Source of the DNA: Channallabes apus
Taxonomy: Eukaryota; Chordata; Actinopteri; Siluriformes; Clariidae
Assembly: GCA_030522415.1 (NCBI GenBank)
Contig: CM060107.1
Location: forward strand, 27,990,571 to 28,054,570
Length of the DNA: 64,000 nucleotides
Direction: 5' to 3'
Below, piece after piece: positions 44,238 to 55,000 of this stretch. Both the position numbers and the translations under genes were made by a program. The stretch's first letter is position 1. Every line of letters starts with the position of its first letter. Under the pieces are notes generated by a model, which did no database searches, had not been told where the DNA came from, and saw only the letters and a list, made by a program, of their open reading frames with translations.

Positions 44238-45528
44238 GTGTTGCATCAGACATTTCCTCACCGCCACTAGGGCGAGCAGCAGCTTAGCGAAGTCCCCAGA
44301 AGTGTCTCCAGCCACATCCTTCTCCACGTCTTTCTTAAAGACTGCACACAAACATACACGCAGATGAACTTGCTGTCGTTGTTGCTGCACATCTGTGATC
44401 AGCTAAAGTTGCCTCTTGCCCCTTCTCACACTCACGTTCTTTATAGACTTTCTTAATCTCCACCAGCTCCTCATTGCTTCGAGAGCAGAGGACATCGATC
44501 AGGCTCTCCTCATCTGTTCCTAAACCCTGCACAGACACATATTACAGCTTTTTGTTGTGGTGTGAAATAACAGCTGATTGAAAGGAGTTGTGGTTGTGTT
44601 GTTAGGCTGATGTTACCTTTATGGAGGCATTAATCAAAGAAGCATCATACTGGGCAGTGCTCTTCATCAGGCCCAACATAACGGTCTCAAGTGAGCCAGA
44701 CAGCGCCCCCTTCAGGGCAGAAATCATATCCTGTACAGGATAGGCATAATAATTTATTATTTGTTGTCTCTGAATAAATATATTTTTTAAAAGACATGTT
44801 TTGACCTTCTTGGTTCTTCTCTCATATGCAAAAGCAATTTCCCGTCTTTGTCCATATGTCCGTTTAGTCAGGACCTGAATAATGGTTTGTTTGTCCACAC
44901 CTAAAGAAACAAAATCAGGTTTTGTTTTGCTCCCTAAAATCTTTAATGCTTTTTGTACAAGTAGTATTATAAAGCATTTCGACACTCTGGGAAAATTAGG
45001 GGAACATGTCTGTGGTTGTATCATTGATATATTTATTGTTAACATGACACAAGATCCTATTCTATATTTGAATTTTCCACTTGTAGAGGGAAAAATGAGT
45101 GAGCATGTGCACAGTTGATTGCAGGCTACAGCCACAAATGCCTCACCCAGAACTTTCCATACGTGGGTAAGAGCTTCCACACAGGATGATGAGTCATGAA
45201 AGCTCCTGCTTCTGGCCAGTGTTTGCTCTTTGCTAAACACAGTCGACTGAATCCTGTAGTAACCTGTATAAAGACGAGGAGACTGCACCTAATGTTGCTC
45301 TTACCTTTAGTATTGATAGCCGTATCTATTCTGGCAGCATCTTTGTCTGGATTAAAATCATCTACAGGAACCACGGTGGGGTAGGTGGTCTCGGCTGACT
45401 GAAATATAGGAACGTAAAGAACGGCAAGTTACAGTTTGGACGTGTGACTGAAATGGGTTTTCCTTTAACCTTAGGAAACATACCGGGAAAAGTGTCAGCT
45501 GACCCAGAAATTCAGCTACCAGAGCCAT
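42156..45528 (-). CDS. anxa2: Annexin A2, twelve coding exons
   Basis: Calcium-dependent phospholipid-binding protein that links membranes to actin and, with S100A10, forms a membrane-bridging tetramer. Coding exons (minus): 45484-45528, 45305-45398, 44806-44900, 44617-44730, 44436-44526, 44262-44341, 43467-43526, 43228-43321, 43020-43115, 42840-42898, 42311-42433, 42156-42215. They join in frame to 336 residues against 339 in mammals, and exon sizes (95, 114, 91, 80, 94, 96, 59, 123) follow the annexin plan. The N-terminus [11 protein letters not shown] keeps the amphipathic S100A10-binding pattern; a Tyr follows at residue 21. Repeat 2 has the calcium loop KGLGTDEES and repeat 3 KRKGTD. Repeat 4 has KGAKEK where mammals have KGTRDK. 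The end LCGGDD is typical of A2. All junctions are GT-AG. Confidence 0.95.
42311..42433 (-). CDS. anxa2: anxa2 exon 12
   Basis: Residues 277-317: repeat 4 ([39 protein letters not shown]). The loop reads G-A-K-E where mammals have G-T-R-D. Donor GTAAGT. Confidence 0.93.
42840..42898 (-). CDS. anxa2: anxa2 exon 11
   Basis: [20 protein letters not shown], the linker into repeat 4 with the conserved YFANRL helix. Donor GTAACT. Confidence 0.93.
43020..43115 (-). CDS. anxa2: anxa2 exon 10
   Basis: Rest of repeat 3 ([30 protein letters not shown]). The acceptor is TTTTTTAG; donor GTTAGA. Confidence 0.92.
43228..43321 (-). CDS. anxa2: anxa2 exon 9
   Basis: Residues 194-224 plus one base: start of repeat 3 with loop [10 protein letters not shown] and [14 protein letters not shown]. 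The donor GTCCTC is unusually weak. Confidence 0.9.
43342..43366 (+). repeat. (TA)n microsatellite
   Basis: About 12 TA units in the intron between anxa2 exons 8 and 9. Confidence 0.95.
43467..43526 (-). CDS. anxa2: anxa2 exon 8
   Basis: Residues 174-193 ([20 protein letters not shown]), the linker between repeats 2 and 3. Sixty bases, donor GTAAGT. Confidence 0.92.
43645..44023. mobile_element. Tc1/mariner-type MITE in an anxa2 intron
   Basis: A 380-bp element between exons 7 and 8 with inverted ends AATCAGCCATAACATTA and TAATGTTATGGCTGATC. These ends are shared with the remnant at 14676-15545. No transposase frame is left. Confidence 0.8.
44210..44237 (+). repeat. (AAT)n microsatellite
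   Basis: About nine units, 25 bases from the donor of anxa2 exon 7. Confidence 0.95.
44262..44341 (-). CDS. anxa2: anxa2 exon 7
   Basis: Residues 147-173 ([20 protein letters not shown]), supplying the acidic cap of the repeat 2 calcium site. Donor GTGAGG. Confidence 0.92.
44436..44526 (-). CDS. anxa2: anxa2 exon 6
   Basis: Residues 117-146 plus one base. Carries the repeat 2 calcium loop GLGTDEES and the Cys of LCSRSNEEL. Donor GTGAGT. Confidence 0.93.
44617..44730 (-). CDS. anxa2: anxa2 exon 5
   Basis: Residues 79-116 ([33 protein letters not shown]): the end of repeat 1 and the entry to repeat 2. Acceptor GTACAG, donor GTAACA. Confidence 0.93.
44806..44900 (-). CDS. anxa2: anxa2 exon 4
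   Basis: Residues 47-78, rest of repeat 1 ([30 protein letters not shown]). The donor is GTCAAA, weaker than its neighbours, but exon length and phase are as in other annexin A2 genes. Confidence 0.92.
45305..45398 (-). CDS. anxa2: anxa2 exon 3
   Basis: Residues 16-46 and one base: the N-terminal linker with Tyr 21, PTVVPVDDF, and the first helix of repeat 1 ([14 protein letters not shown]). Donor GTAAGA. Confidence 0.92.
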
Positions 45529-45538
45529 CTTAGATGTC
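45484..45538 (-). CDS. anxa2: anxa2 exon 2, start codon
   Basis: The acceptor TTACAG precedes 45538; ten untranslated bases then lead to ATG at 45526-45528, followed by residues 1-15 ([15 protein letters not shown]). The donor is GTATGT. This start is chosen because the peptide matches the S100A10-binding N-terminus of fish annexin A2. Confidence 0.92.
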
Positions 45539-46532
45539 CTGTAACAGACAATGTGTGCACAGTGATAACAGTTATAGCTTGTAATTTAGTTAGAGGATTG
45601 CAATCCATTAAAAAAAAAGAAAGAAAGAAAGAAAGCTGGAAGGGAAGTAAGAACTTGAGAACCCTATGCTGGTCCTCTGGTGTGAGTCTGCCTGAGTCAC
45701 TGAGTGAACATTATGCAATTGGGTTGAAGTATGTAGAGGTTCTGTTAGCCTAGGGTGAGATAGGAATTGACGCTAGTCTGACCAAGCTCCAATTCTCACA
45801 CACAAAAAAGGGTGTAGCTGTGTCTGATTCATTGGACCGATTCTGAATAATAATCATAATAATAGAAAGAAGGAAAAAAAATGTGGATTTATGTGTAGAT
45901 TAAATGGCAGCCATGATTTCTTTGTAGATTAGAAGTCCAAAGCAAAGCTCTTGAGAGTGCTGCCAGTTTTTTTTTTTTGGCACTTCCTGACTATTGTTCA
46001 GAAGACCAAAATCAGCCAGCAGCCTTAGTTACATAGAAACCAAACAAACAAATGAAACTGAAGTCTCACCATAATAAGGGTGGGAATTCTATTTATGATA
46101 AAGGTTTTAAAGCTAAGTTCATTTACTGCTGTCCTTTGATCTTTTGACTTTAGATAAAATGAATAGTAATTAGCATAGCCAAGTGAAAACACACCCTAAA
46201 GAGACTGAAGACAGGCAGACCAACAGGGAGGGAGGAGAGAGAGAGAGAGGGGGGGGGGGAAGTCCTACAAGCATGTGATATATAAAATCATGCCATTTCT
46301 TCCTGAAACACTCCATATGTCAAATATTGCAAATATTTCAATCACTGAAATCTTTCTAGTACAGATATGCCTTACATCTTATTGCTAGACAAAGCTGCGC
46401 TGTAGCTTTAACTTAAGACAAGCATGTCAGCAGAAAGGAATGACATCAACGAGGCTGCCAATGCAACATTTTCCCTCTATACACTGGACCAGTGCAGCTC
46501 TAGTATAGCATAGTTTTGGTATTTAAACTTAC

Positions 46533-46566
46533 CTAAATAAGCAGTCGATGACAAGGAGAGTTCCAG
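46533..46566 (-). other. anxa2: Probable anxa2 non-coding exon 1
   Basis: A strong donor (TTTAG|GTAAGT at 46532) lies about 1 kb upstream of the start-codon exon, whose acceptor is ten bases before ATG. Annexin A2 genes have an untranslated first exon, so this is the best candidate. The 5' end is set about 30 bases after a TATA-like box and is approximate. Confidence 0.5.
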
Positions 46567-46593
46567 CTATGAGAAGTGAAAAGGGTGTGGTGG

Positions 46594-46600
46594 TTAAATA
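46594..46600 (-). promoter_or_regulatory. anxa2: TATA-like box, candidate anxa2 promoter
   Basis: TATTTAA on the minus strand, 61 bases before the exon 1 donor and preceded by a purine-rich AAAAGGGAGGGAAC stretch. No CpG island is present here. Function inferred. Confidence 0.4.
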
Positions 46601-48340
46601 CCACAGTCAAGACTTGTTCCCTCCCTTTTAGTCCAGCAGTGTCTCCTCCTCTGGTGCACAGCAGGAGAAACTCCACCCTAATGATTCCAGCAACTCCTCC
46701 ATGCACCACTATAACACAAGTCTTCTGGGCATGCTAGCTTCTGGTTTAGCATGGTTTAAGCAGAACTACATCTTTTAACCTTGCACCTCATGACTAATTA
46801 TTATGAAAATGAAATAGTGAGCAAGATATGTGAGCTTAATAATAATAAAATATAGTGAAGTTTATTAGTAATCCACTCTCACTAAAGGTACCTAGAGGGG
46901 TCTGAACACACCCTTATTTTGTAAAGTTTGTTTCACCTGGAGACCAAAATACACTTTAGCGTTTGATTACAGCTCAAGAGAGCCTGTAATAAGACGTTTC
47001 AAATGAAGCATTAGCTTCTGAATGTGAGATTAGTGACATCACACACACAAGTAAACTGCAGCCATTTCAGCATCACAGTCTATGAAGTCCACAACGAAGA
47101 CTTTTTTAGCCATTGGCTTTTCTCCTAGAGTAAATAAGAACTGTTCAATTGCGCTTATTTATCAATATTAATAAGTGTGTATAAATGGTTTTTAGGCCAA
47201 ACTAAAACAAACCTTTCAGACTCGTTTTTATAATGCTGATTTTCTTCATATTCAAATTCTTATACTGAAAAATGCTTTTCACACACAAACCACCATGTAT
47301 TGCACACCAATACATCATAGCACACCATATTTATATTTCATGATGGCCACAAGATTCTATAAAAGGGAAAGCTCACACAGCTCAAAATAAGGTGATGAGG
47401 AAACAATAAGCAGTAAGCAAGTACTCTTCCAAACAACACAACTCTGGAGGGTGTCGTGTACTACAAGCACACAATACCTATTCTTCCTTCTTCTTGTAGT
47501 ATATGATTTTTTTTTGTTTGTCCAAATGTAATGTTTAATCTTATTTGATCAGAATTTCACAAAATTGTCATATTTTTTTCTGTACAATTGAATTCTGTAT
47601 CAATGGGTACTAACATCAGTTACACAATTTGAAGCTTGTTAGTCGAGGTTCACATTAGGTGAGACTTCTTAGGTGAGACTCTGGAGCTCTTATAAAATAG
47701 AAACTGGACAACCCTGTAAGAGAAACTACAAATAAATGCATTTGTACACAAACCTTGAATATGATATCCAATATTCATGGGCAAAATATGTACAGTTAAT
47801 TCGGCATATTGAATTCAATTATATTTGTATATTGCCCATAGTGTGTATGTGTGTGTGCACCCGGTGATTCATTGACACCCCCCTCCAGAGATTAGGCTGT
47901 ATAGTGCCCAGAGTCCCCTAGGATAGGCTCCGGGCCTCTCATGCCCTGTGCAGGATAAGGGATGTAGAGAATGAGTGGGTGAGTGAGTGAATGAGAGTAT
48001 TATGAATATTTATTATTTATTTTTACTTCAAAGTAAAAAAAAATTTTTTCCCAATCAAACTGACTCAGGTCTTGGCCTTTTTGTGAAATATACAGTGAGC
48101 ACTTCCACACACCCAAATGTCAGTATGATGTAGCAAAAACAGCATTTAATTACAAATTTAAATAATGCAAAAATACAGGGGAGAAAATGCAGAGATATTA
48201 AATATCCAATATAGTACTCTTTCCTTTGCAGAAATTTACATAAATGTATATCATTTAGTTACTTTTATTCAAATACAAATGCCGATTGTTCCTTTAAAAA
48301 AAACAAATTCACCTGAAACACTTCTTACTCTTCACTGCTT
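46601..48340. other. Spacer between ice2 and anxa2
   Basis: About 1.7 kb between two genes on the same strand. It holds an old V-SINE end (47835-47995) and AT-rich sequence. The part just right of 46600 must contain the upstream anxa2 promoter. Confidence 0.6.
47835..47995 (+). mobile_element. V-SINE 3' fragment
   Basis: Only the 3' body is left: GTGTGTGCACCCGGTGATTC, GGATAGGCTCCGGGCC, GTGCAGGATAAGG and a GAGTGAGTGAATG tail. Confidence 0.75.
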
Positions 48341-48341
48341 A

Positions 48342-48347
48342 TTTATT
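48342..48347 (-). terminator. ice2: Candidate ice2 poly(A) signal
   Basis: AATAAA on the minus strand, 15 bases after the ice2 stop codon. It would give a very short 3' untranslated region; further hexamers lie near 48.0 kb, so this is only one option. Confidence 0.3.
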
Positions 48348-48361
48348 CACTTCACATTTCC

Positions 48362-48520
48362 TCAATCATTCTGTTCTTTAATAGTCTTTGGTTTCTTTTT
48401 CCTGTTCCTTCTCTTCTGCTTTTGACTGTTCTTCCCTGCTGAGCCTTGCCTCACTTGTACAGATGCAGGTTTGCTGTTCCTCGGCCTCGCTCCGTTACAC
48501 CCTCCTTCCTGAAGGGTCAA
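48362..48520 (-). CDS. ice2: ice2 last exon
   Basis: Acceptor TTAACACAG, then 52 codons and TGA at 48362-48364. The peptide is basic ([20 protein letters not shown]), resembling a nuclear localisation tail. Its link to the preceding exon rests on phase, position and strand, as the tail is poorly conserved. Confidence 0.75.
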   Translation of the reverse strand: MTLQEGGCNGARPRNSKPASVQVRQGSAGKNSQKQKRRNRKKKPKTIKEQND

Positions 48521-51500
48521 CTGTGTTAAAAGGTTAAAGATGGAAAGACAGCTGAAAACAAGTCAAGAATATCATAATACACAATTCTCACTAACGCACA
48601 GCATTGTTTCATTCAGTCAGAATCACGTGTGCTTAGCTTTCATTTCCTCCATCAGTTAGCTCATGATTTAGTTGTGCAGGATTATTTGCAATGGTTTCTT
48701 AGTTACGAAACTAAACTTCACTTTTTTGCGAAATGAGTGTATGTTTGTATAGGCATGTAAATTGATTCAAAACCAGTGATTTTCTTTTTTTTGGCCTCAG
48801 ACCTGAAGTAGTCATCCAATATTATTAATTGTTTAAACACTCAAACTAACGGGGCACAACTTACTGTAGCAGCAAGATAGACTGGTCAGACACATCCTTC
48901 CATTATTTTTCATGGAATGTTGAAATTCAAGGAATGTTAGACCATAGAAAGGTCCAAAAGAAAGAGATGACTGCAGGTTTAAGGAAATTACCAATCAAAG
49001 TCTATTCAAGAACTTGGGAGAGCTTCAAAAGGAATACAGAGAGACTGGAGGCTTCAGGAAATGGGCTACAACAGCTACATACCTAGTAACAAGCCACTCC
49101 TTAACCCAGTGGTTCTCAAACTTTTTCTGTCATTCCCCACTTAAGGGGGTAAGCGAATTTTCAAGCCCCACTTGTCAACAAAATAATAATAAAATCGGCC
49201 AAGTTTACTGTTTATTGAAATATCAATTTCTAAACCAATAAGATCATACAACACCAAGTTCAAAACAGATAAAATACACGTGCAATTGTTATAAAAGGCT
49301 TACGTTGTCACTTATCTTTGCATAATTGACCCCATGTTTATTAGCTGCTCAACAATCGTTTGTAGTTTTTTTGCACTGGCCAATTCTGTATGCAACTTTG
49401 AATGAAGCCATTTGTGCTTTGCTGTCCACTGATTCAGATGTTACCATGTGATTATCCTGCTGTCTGTATTCTGCCAGCTTTCTTTGAAAGAAGTCGAGTG
49501 GCTTATTAACGTGACTGGAGTGTGTTGTCTCTAAGTGTCTTCCTAATTTGTTGGGTCTCATGCGGTCTGCTGCCAGCGGTTTAAGACACAAAACACACAC
49601 GTGCCTCTCCTCTGCCCCCACCATCAATCCAAGCTCAAGATAGGCTTCATTAGGGGTGGGCGATATAACCAAAATCTTCTATCACGGTAGAAGCTATTTC
49701 CTACCTCGATAACGATATATATCACAATATAGCAATTTGTATCTGAAAATGCATAAATAAAAATTCAAACACAAAGAAACTGTTTTACATAATGTAATTT
49801 TATATAAACTGTGAATTGCTGAGGTTTGCCGCATTTTTTTTTTACTTTGGCCATATTCGTTTGGATGCTTGTATTTCAGATGATAGAAAAGGTTTGACGT
49901 GTTTCCACCACTTGTTAAAACTGCACTTGCGTACCTTCCAAATCACGTTCATCTCATTCGTATCACTTTTCTTATATCCAAACCAATTCCACACCACAGA
50001 CGAGGCAGCTTTTTTCTTTACAATCTCCTCGTTGTTGGTTTCGTCACATGTAAGCAAACTCACTGCTGCTGCACCGTCTTCTTCCATTGTCGAAGTGTAT
50101 GTGAAGCCAAACACATCAGAAGTGGGACGAAACCGTGGCACCCGATTGAACCAAATATCTGCACAAATACAGCGCAGCGCGACTACCTGGATAGCGCAGT
50201 GATGATCTGGTTTATTCGCGCAGCGCCGCTCGAATCACAAACCTGCACGACCCACTGTGTTTATTTAAAAACTATTTAAAATGTCAGGACTGTTTAATAT
50301 TGTTTCCGCCTTGCCGTGCCTGGTTTGTACGTGCGCATCCCAGCGGGGTAAAATGTATTTTGATGGTCGGCGCGGTTTATTTCTGTCAGAGTCGCGCAGC
50401 GCTGCCCAGTGGGTCGCGCAGGTTTGTGATTCGAGCAGCGCTGCTCAAGTTGGCCCGACGTTAAACCATTATTGTTCCACTATGGTTCCACTTTTTCTCC
50501 CGGCCCACAACTGATGTTATTTTAAATTTACTTGTATTAATGATCCATTTATTTGTGTGTGATTTAGTTTTTTCCTATTATTTTCCACTAATTTCCTCCT
50601 GTTCATTGCGCCCCACCTGTCATGTCTGTATTCCCCACTAGTGGGGTGCACCCCACACTTTGAGAACCACTGCCTTAAGGCGACCCTCTCCAGATTTCTA
50701 ACCTAAATAGAGTTGGCCTCATCTTTGGGCGTGTAGTAACACACACTCAACATACGAGTTACACAAGTAGCTTACCAGACTAAGGTTTAGTTTGCGTTTC
50801 TATTATTTCTGGCACATTTGAATGGAAATGAAGGCACTGCAGCCCATCTGATGAAAGAAAAAAATGCACTTGTGTGTGTGCTCAGGTGCTAGGGGTTGAA
50901 AAACAATTGCCACAGTTTTAAAAAGACTATTTAGTGGAGTTTCCTTTTACAAGGAATATAGTTGTTTATTGGAACACTGTCCATAGTGTAGTAAAAACCC
51001 ACCTACTGTAGCAGTTTTCTAACCACTTGATTAAAGAATCCTAAATTTTATTCTATAAATAATTCTCTAAAGTTCAATTATATTTTAACTGTATAGCACT
51101 TTTAACAAGTCATGCTGTCAACAAACCATCTTTACAAAAAATTATTCCTATTCTTTTGAAAGGGAAAGAATGCTCCTGGTTATACCTTAAGCTGTGGGGG
51201 TTGCCGTGGAGGGAAGGTGCATGGAGGTCTACAGTATTTCTTGTGAAACGGCATAAGATGGGAGGGATCCACTGGAACCCATGGAATTTTGCCTTCTGGT
51301 ATTAAAGGAGGTCCACAGTGGACAGCCTGGAGTTCATAGACACTGCGAGTGGGCTTCTTTCCATCACCAGCTTTGAATATGGTCAAAAAAGCTTCACCAG
51401 ATTTGTGACCTAATAGATATCTCCCTTTTTGTAAGCTGAAACAGGTGACGGAGAAACACAGAGAAAAGGCTGTGGGTTTTGTGAAGTTTTCCATAAAAAA

Positions 51501-51946
51501 AAAAACAGAAAATGTGCTGCATGGTCCCAGCTCATGAAATGAAACTAAAATAAACATGACTGTCAGAGACAGAACCAATTGTGAAATGAAACAAAACTGG
51601 TTTGCATTGATGAAAATTAACCAGATGGAGTGATTAGAACATGCATTCCGTAAAACAAGACGCAAGACATAAAAGACTAGCAGTAAGGTGACAAAAGTTC
51701 ATGGAAATGATAAATAATTATAGAGTTTTGTGGATCCATTCATAGTTTTATTAAATCAATTACTTGAACTGAGATTAAACCCAAACAAAAAAGATTCTGA
51801 TTAAATCGGCTACTTCAATTAAATGTCCTGTTTTTCATCATGTTGGATTTACTTTGAAGTGAATATCAAAGTGACTGAAACTGAATTTAGTACAATCTGC
51901 ATATCAAGCCTAATGAGGTTTAATGTTTTAAGGTGAAAGTACGAAG

Positions 51947-52003
<57 letters not shown>

Positions 52004-55000
52004 TGTCCCAGTGCTGTTATGTGCTATATCACATACCATCACAAGTATTCTAACAATCGTTAATTACAATAACTGTCCATAAGCAGCATGGATGATATTA
52101 TGTCAATACAGGTCCTTCTAAAAAAATTTGCATATTGTGATAAAGTTCATTATTGTCTGTAATGTACTGATAAACATTAGACTTTCATATATTTTAGATT
52201 CATTACACGCAACTGAAGTAGTTCAAGCCTTTTGTTTTAATATTGATGATGGTGGCATACAGCTCATGAAAACCCAAAATCCCTCTCAAAAAATTAGCAT
52301 ATTTCATCCGACCAATAAAAGAAAAGTGTTTTTAATACAAAAAAAGTCAACCTTCAAATAATTATGTTCAGTTATGCACTCAATACTTGGTCGGGAATCC
52401 TTTTGCAGATTCTCGTGTCTTGTGTCTCTCAACTTTCTCTTCACAATATCCCACAGATTCTCTATGGGCTTCAGGTCAGGAGAGTTGGCAGGCCAATTGA
52501 GCACAGTAATACCATGGTGTAATGTACAGTGTAAATTTACCAGTGGTTTTGGCACTGTGAGCAGGTGCCAGGTCGTGCTGAAAAATTAAATCTTCATCTC
52601 CATAAAGCTTTTTAGAAGATGGAAGCTTGAAGTGCTCCAAAATCTCCTGATAGCTAGCTGCATTGACCCTGCCCTTGATCAAACACAGTGGACCAACACC
52701 AGCAGCTGACATGGCACCCCAGACCATCACTGACTGTGGATACTTGACACTGGACTTCAGGCATTTTGGCATTTCCCTCTCCCCAGTCTTCCTCCAGACT
52801 CTGGCACCTTGATTTCCGAATGACATGCAAAATTTGCAACCTGTAGCCCGTTTCCTGCACACACCTGTACACGGTGGCTCTGGATGTTTCTACTCCAGAC
52901 TCAGTCCACTGCTTCCGCAGGTCCCCCAAGGTCTGGAATCGGTCCTTCTCCACAATCTTCCTTAGGGCCCGGTCACCTCTTCTCGTTGTGCAGCGTTTTC
53001 TGCCACACTTTTTCCTTCCCACAGACCTCCCACTGAGGTGCCTTGATACAGCACTCTGGGAACAGCCTATTCGTTCAGAAATTTCTTTCTGTGTCTTACC
53101 CTCTTGCTTGAGGGTGTCAATGATGGCCTTCTGGACAGCAGTCAGGTCGGCAGTCTTACCCATGATTGCGGTTTTGAGTAATGAACCAGGCTGGGAGTTT
53201 TAAAAAACCTCAGGAATCTTTTGCAGGTGTTTAGAGTTAATTAGTTGATTCAGATGATTAGGTTAATAGCTCGTTTAGAGAACCTTTTCATGATATGCTA
53301 ATTTTTTGAGATAGGGATTTTGGGTTTTCATGAGCTGTATATATATGAAAGTCTAGTGTTTATCAGTACATTACAGAAAATAATGAACTTTATCCCAATA
53401 TGCTAATTTTTTGAGAAGGACCTGTATGTTCTGGAGTACTGAAAAAAGGGGAGAGCAGCTACCTGCCAAAACCCACATTCAAAGCCAGTCACAGCAGCAC
53501 TTTCAGGAAGAAAACACATCTGGTAACATAATGCCATCTTAAACAACACTTTGTCTCCTTAGTAATTGCTTCCAAGTCGTTCCGAATTGCCTCTGACCCG
53601 CCTGTCTTGTTTTGTTCAGTGCTAACGTGAGCTATAAAGCTAACTAGCTTCTAACATGAGGCCGAATCCCAAATTTATTTGTAACCTGTGAAATGGCACT
53701 CCTTGGTGTGTGGAACAAGGCATTGCACACCCTAACTGAGTAGTTTTTCATTTTACGTTGTTCATGATTTATGTTAGCTGATATTCTAAGAAGAACAAGT
53801 GGAAATATAAAGAGAAACTTTGGAGATTTACAAGACTGGGTAACACCTCCATGGTTTATTCTCTTTACCTTTTGGCTACATAGAGAACCAGTAAGAATTT
53901 AAAACTACTTTCACCCCTGTTAATTACACTAACTCTCGATTGCCAGTTAAACAGTAGTTTCACCCAGGATATCAGTTGGCAAAGTAAATAAACAAATAAA
54001 TCATAATCTGTTGATAATAAATGGTGTTTGTACAACTGGGGCTGCGCCTTTGTGCCTACAACCACACATCACAGCTGTGCTGATATTCAGTACAACAGCA
54101 CTCCCCCTCATGTGATATTGTTTAATTAGTAAAACCTAGGATTACCTTCGAGAGAATTTGAAAGTTAAAACATTAAATATTCTAGAAAAGACATGACTGC
54201 TAGACATTTTGTACTAGGAACAAGAAAAATCAGTGGGAGAAACAGCTCAGAAGTTAAGTAAGAAACATTAATTCATTCACTGGAAAACCTTTCACAAAGA
54301 GTTTAAACTTGGAAAGCTGAAATAAAGAACATGTGGAACCAATTACTACAAGGCATGGGTGTAAACAAGAAAAAGGGGATCCAGTAGGGCCAGAAACAAG
54401 GCAGAAGAATGTGGGCAGCCATAAGAGATAAAACTAAAGTAGACATAATAAATGACAAGTGTGTTCATATTAAAACATTTGCACCACTTTCTATTGTGGT
54501 CATGTCTTTTCTTGCATGATTTTAACTGGGCTTATATGCATCATGCTGGCTCGTCTCATGCATACATAAACATGTAAACATGGCAGTTCTTGTTGTTAAT
54601 CACTCATGAATGGCGCACATAGTTTTTGTTTTCAGGTCGGACTACTTTTCACATAGGTAAATATATAATATATAGGGTTGTCATCATTTTGCCTTGGGGC
54701 AAAAAATTTGCAACAAATGCAACAGCATTTATACTATGTGTATCTGGTAACATGGAGGACAGTGTGTGAGGTTTGGCCAATGATGCTTATCTACAGTATC
54801 ATGAACAATGCATTTCCCTGGTTCTCAGTGTGTCACTCTGAAGCCAAACCCAAACTCTCTGGCAAACACTTACTTTGTTTAAAAAGGAGCTTTTGTTGGG
54901 ATGCAGAAGAGATGAGAAGTGGAAATGTTTGTGCAGAAGCACACAGTACATTAGGGAAAAAAAAGAATGAATACCTCTAGGTAGGTGTAGAACACTAGGT

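Larger units (their letters stand above)
49107..50672 (-). mobile_element. hAT transposon in the last ice2 intron
   Basis: Inverted ends CAGTGGTTCTCAAACTTT and (complement of right end) CAGTGGTTCTCAAAGTGT define 1566 bp. The flanking octamers, CCTTAACC and CCTTAAGG, agree at six of eight positions, consistent with an aged hAT duplication. Inside are a zinc-finger fragment of a hAT transposase, part of a second hAT-like element starting with GGGGTGGGCGATATAACC at 49654, and a long inverted repeat. No complete transposase remains. Confidence 0.88.

Noticed and set aside
49349..49672. Domesticated ZBED-type host gene
   Set aside because: Only the first roughly 100 codons exist, inside clear hAT inverted ends; no intact downstream domains.
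49816..50279. Two overlapping plus-strand frames of about 127 codons
   Set aside because: They are shadows of the hAT BED-finger fragment read from the minus strand.
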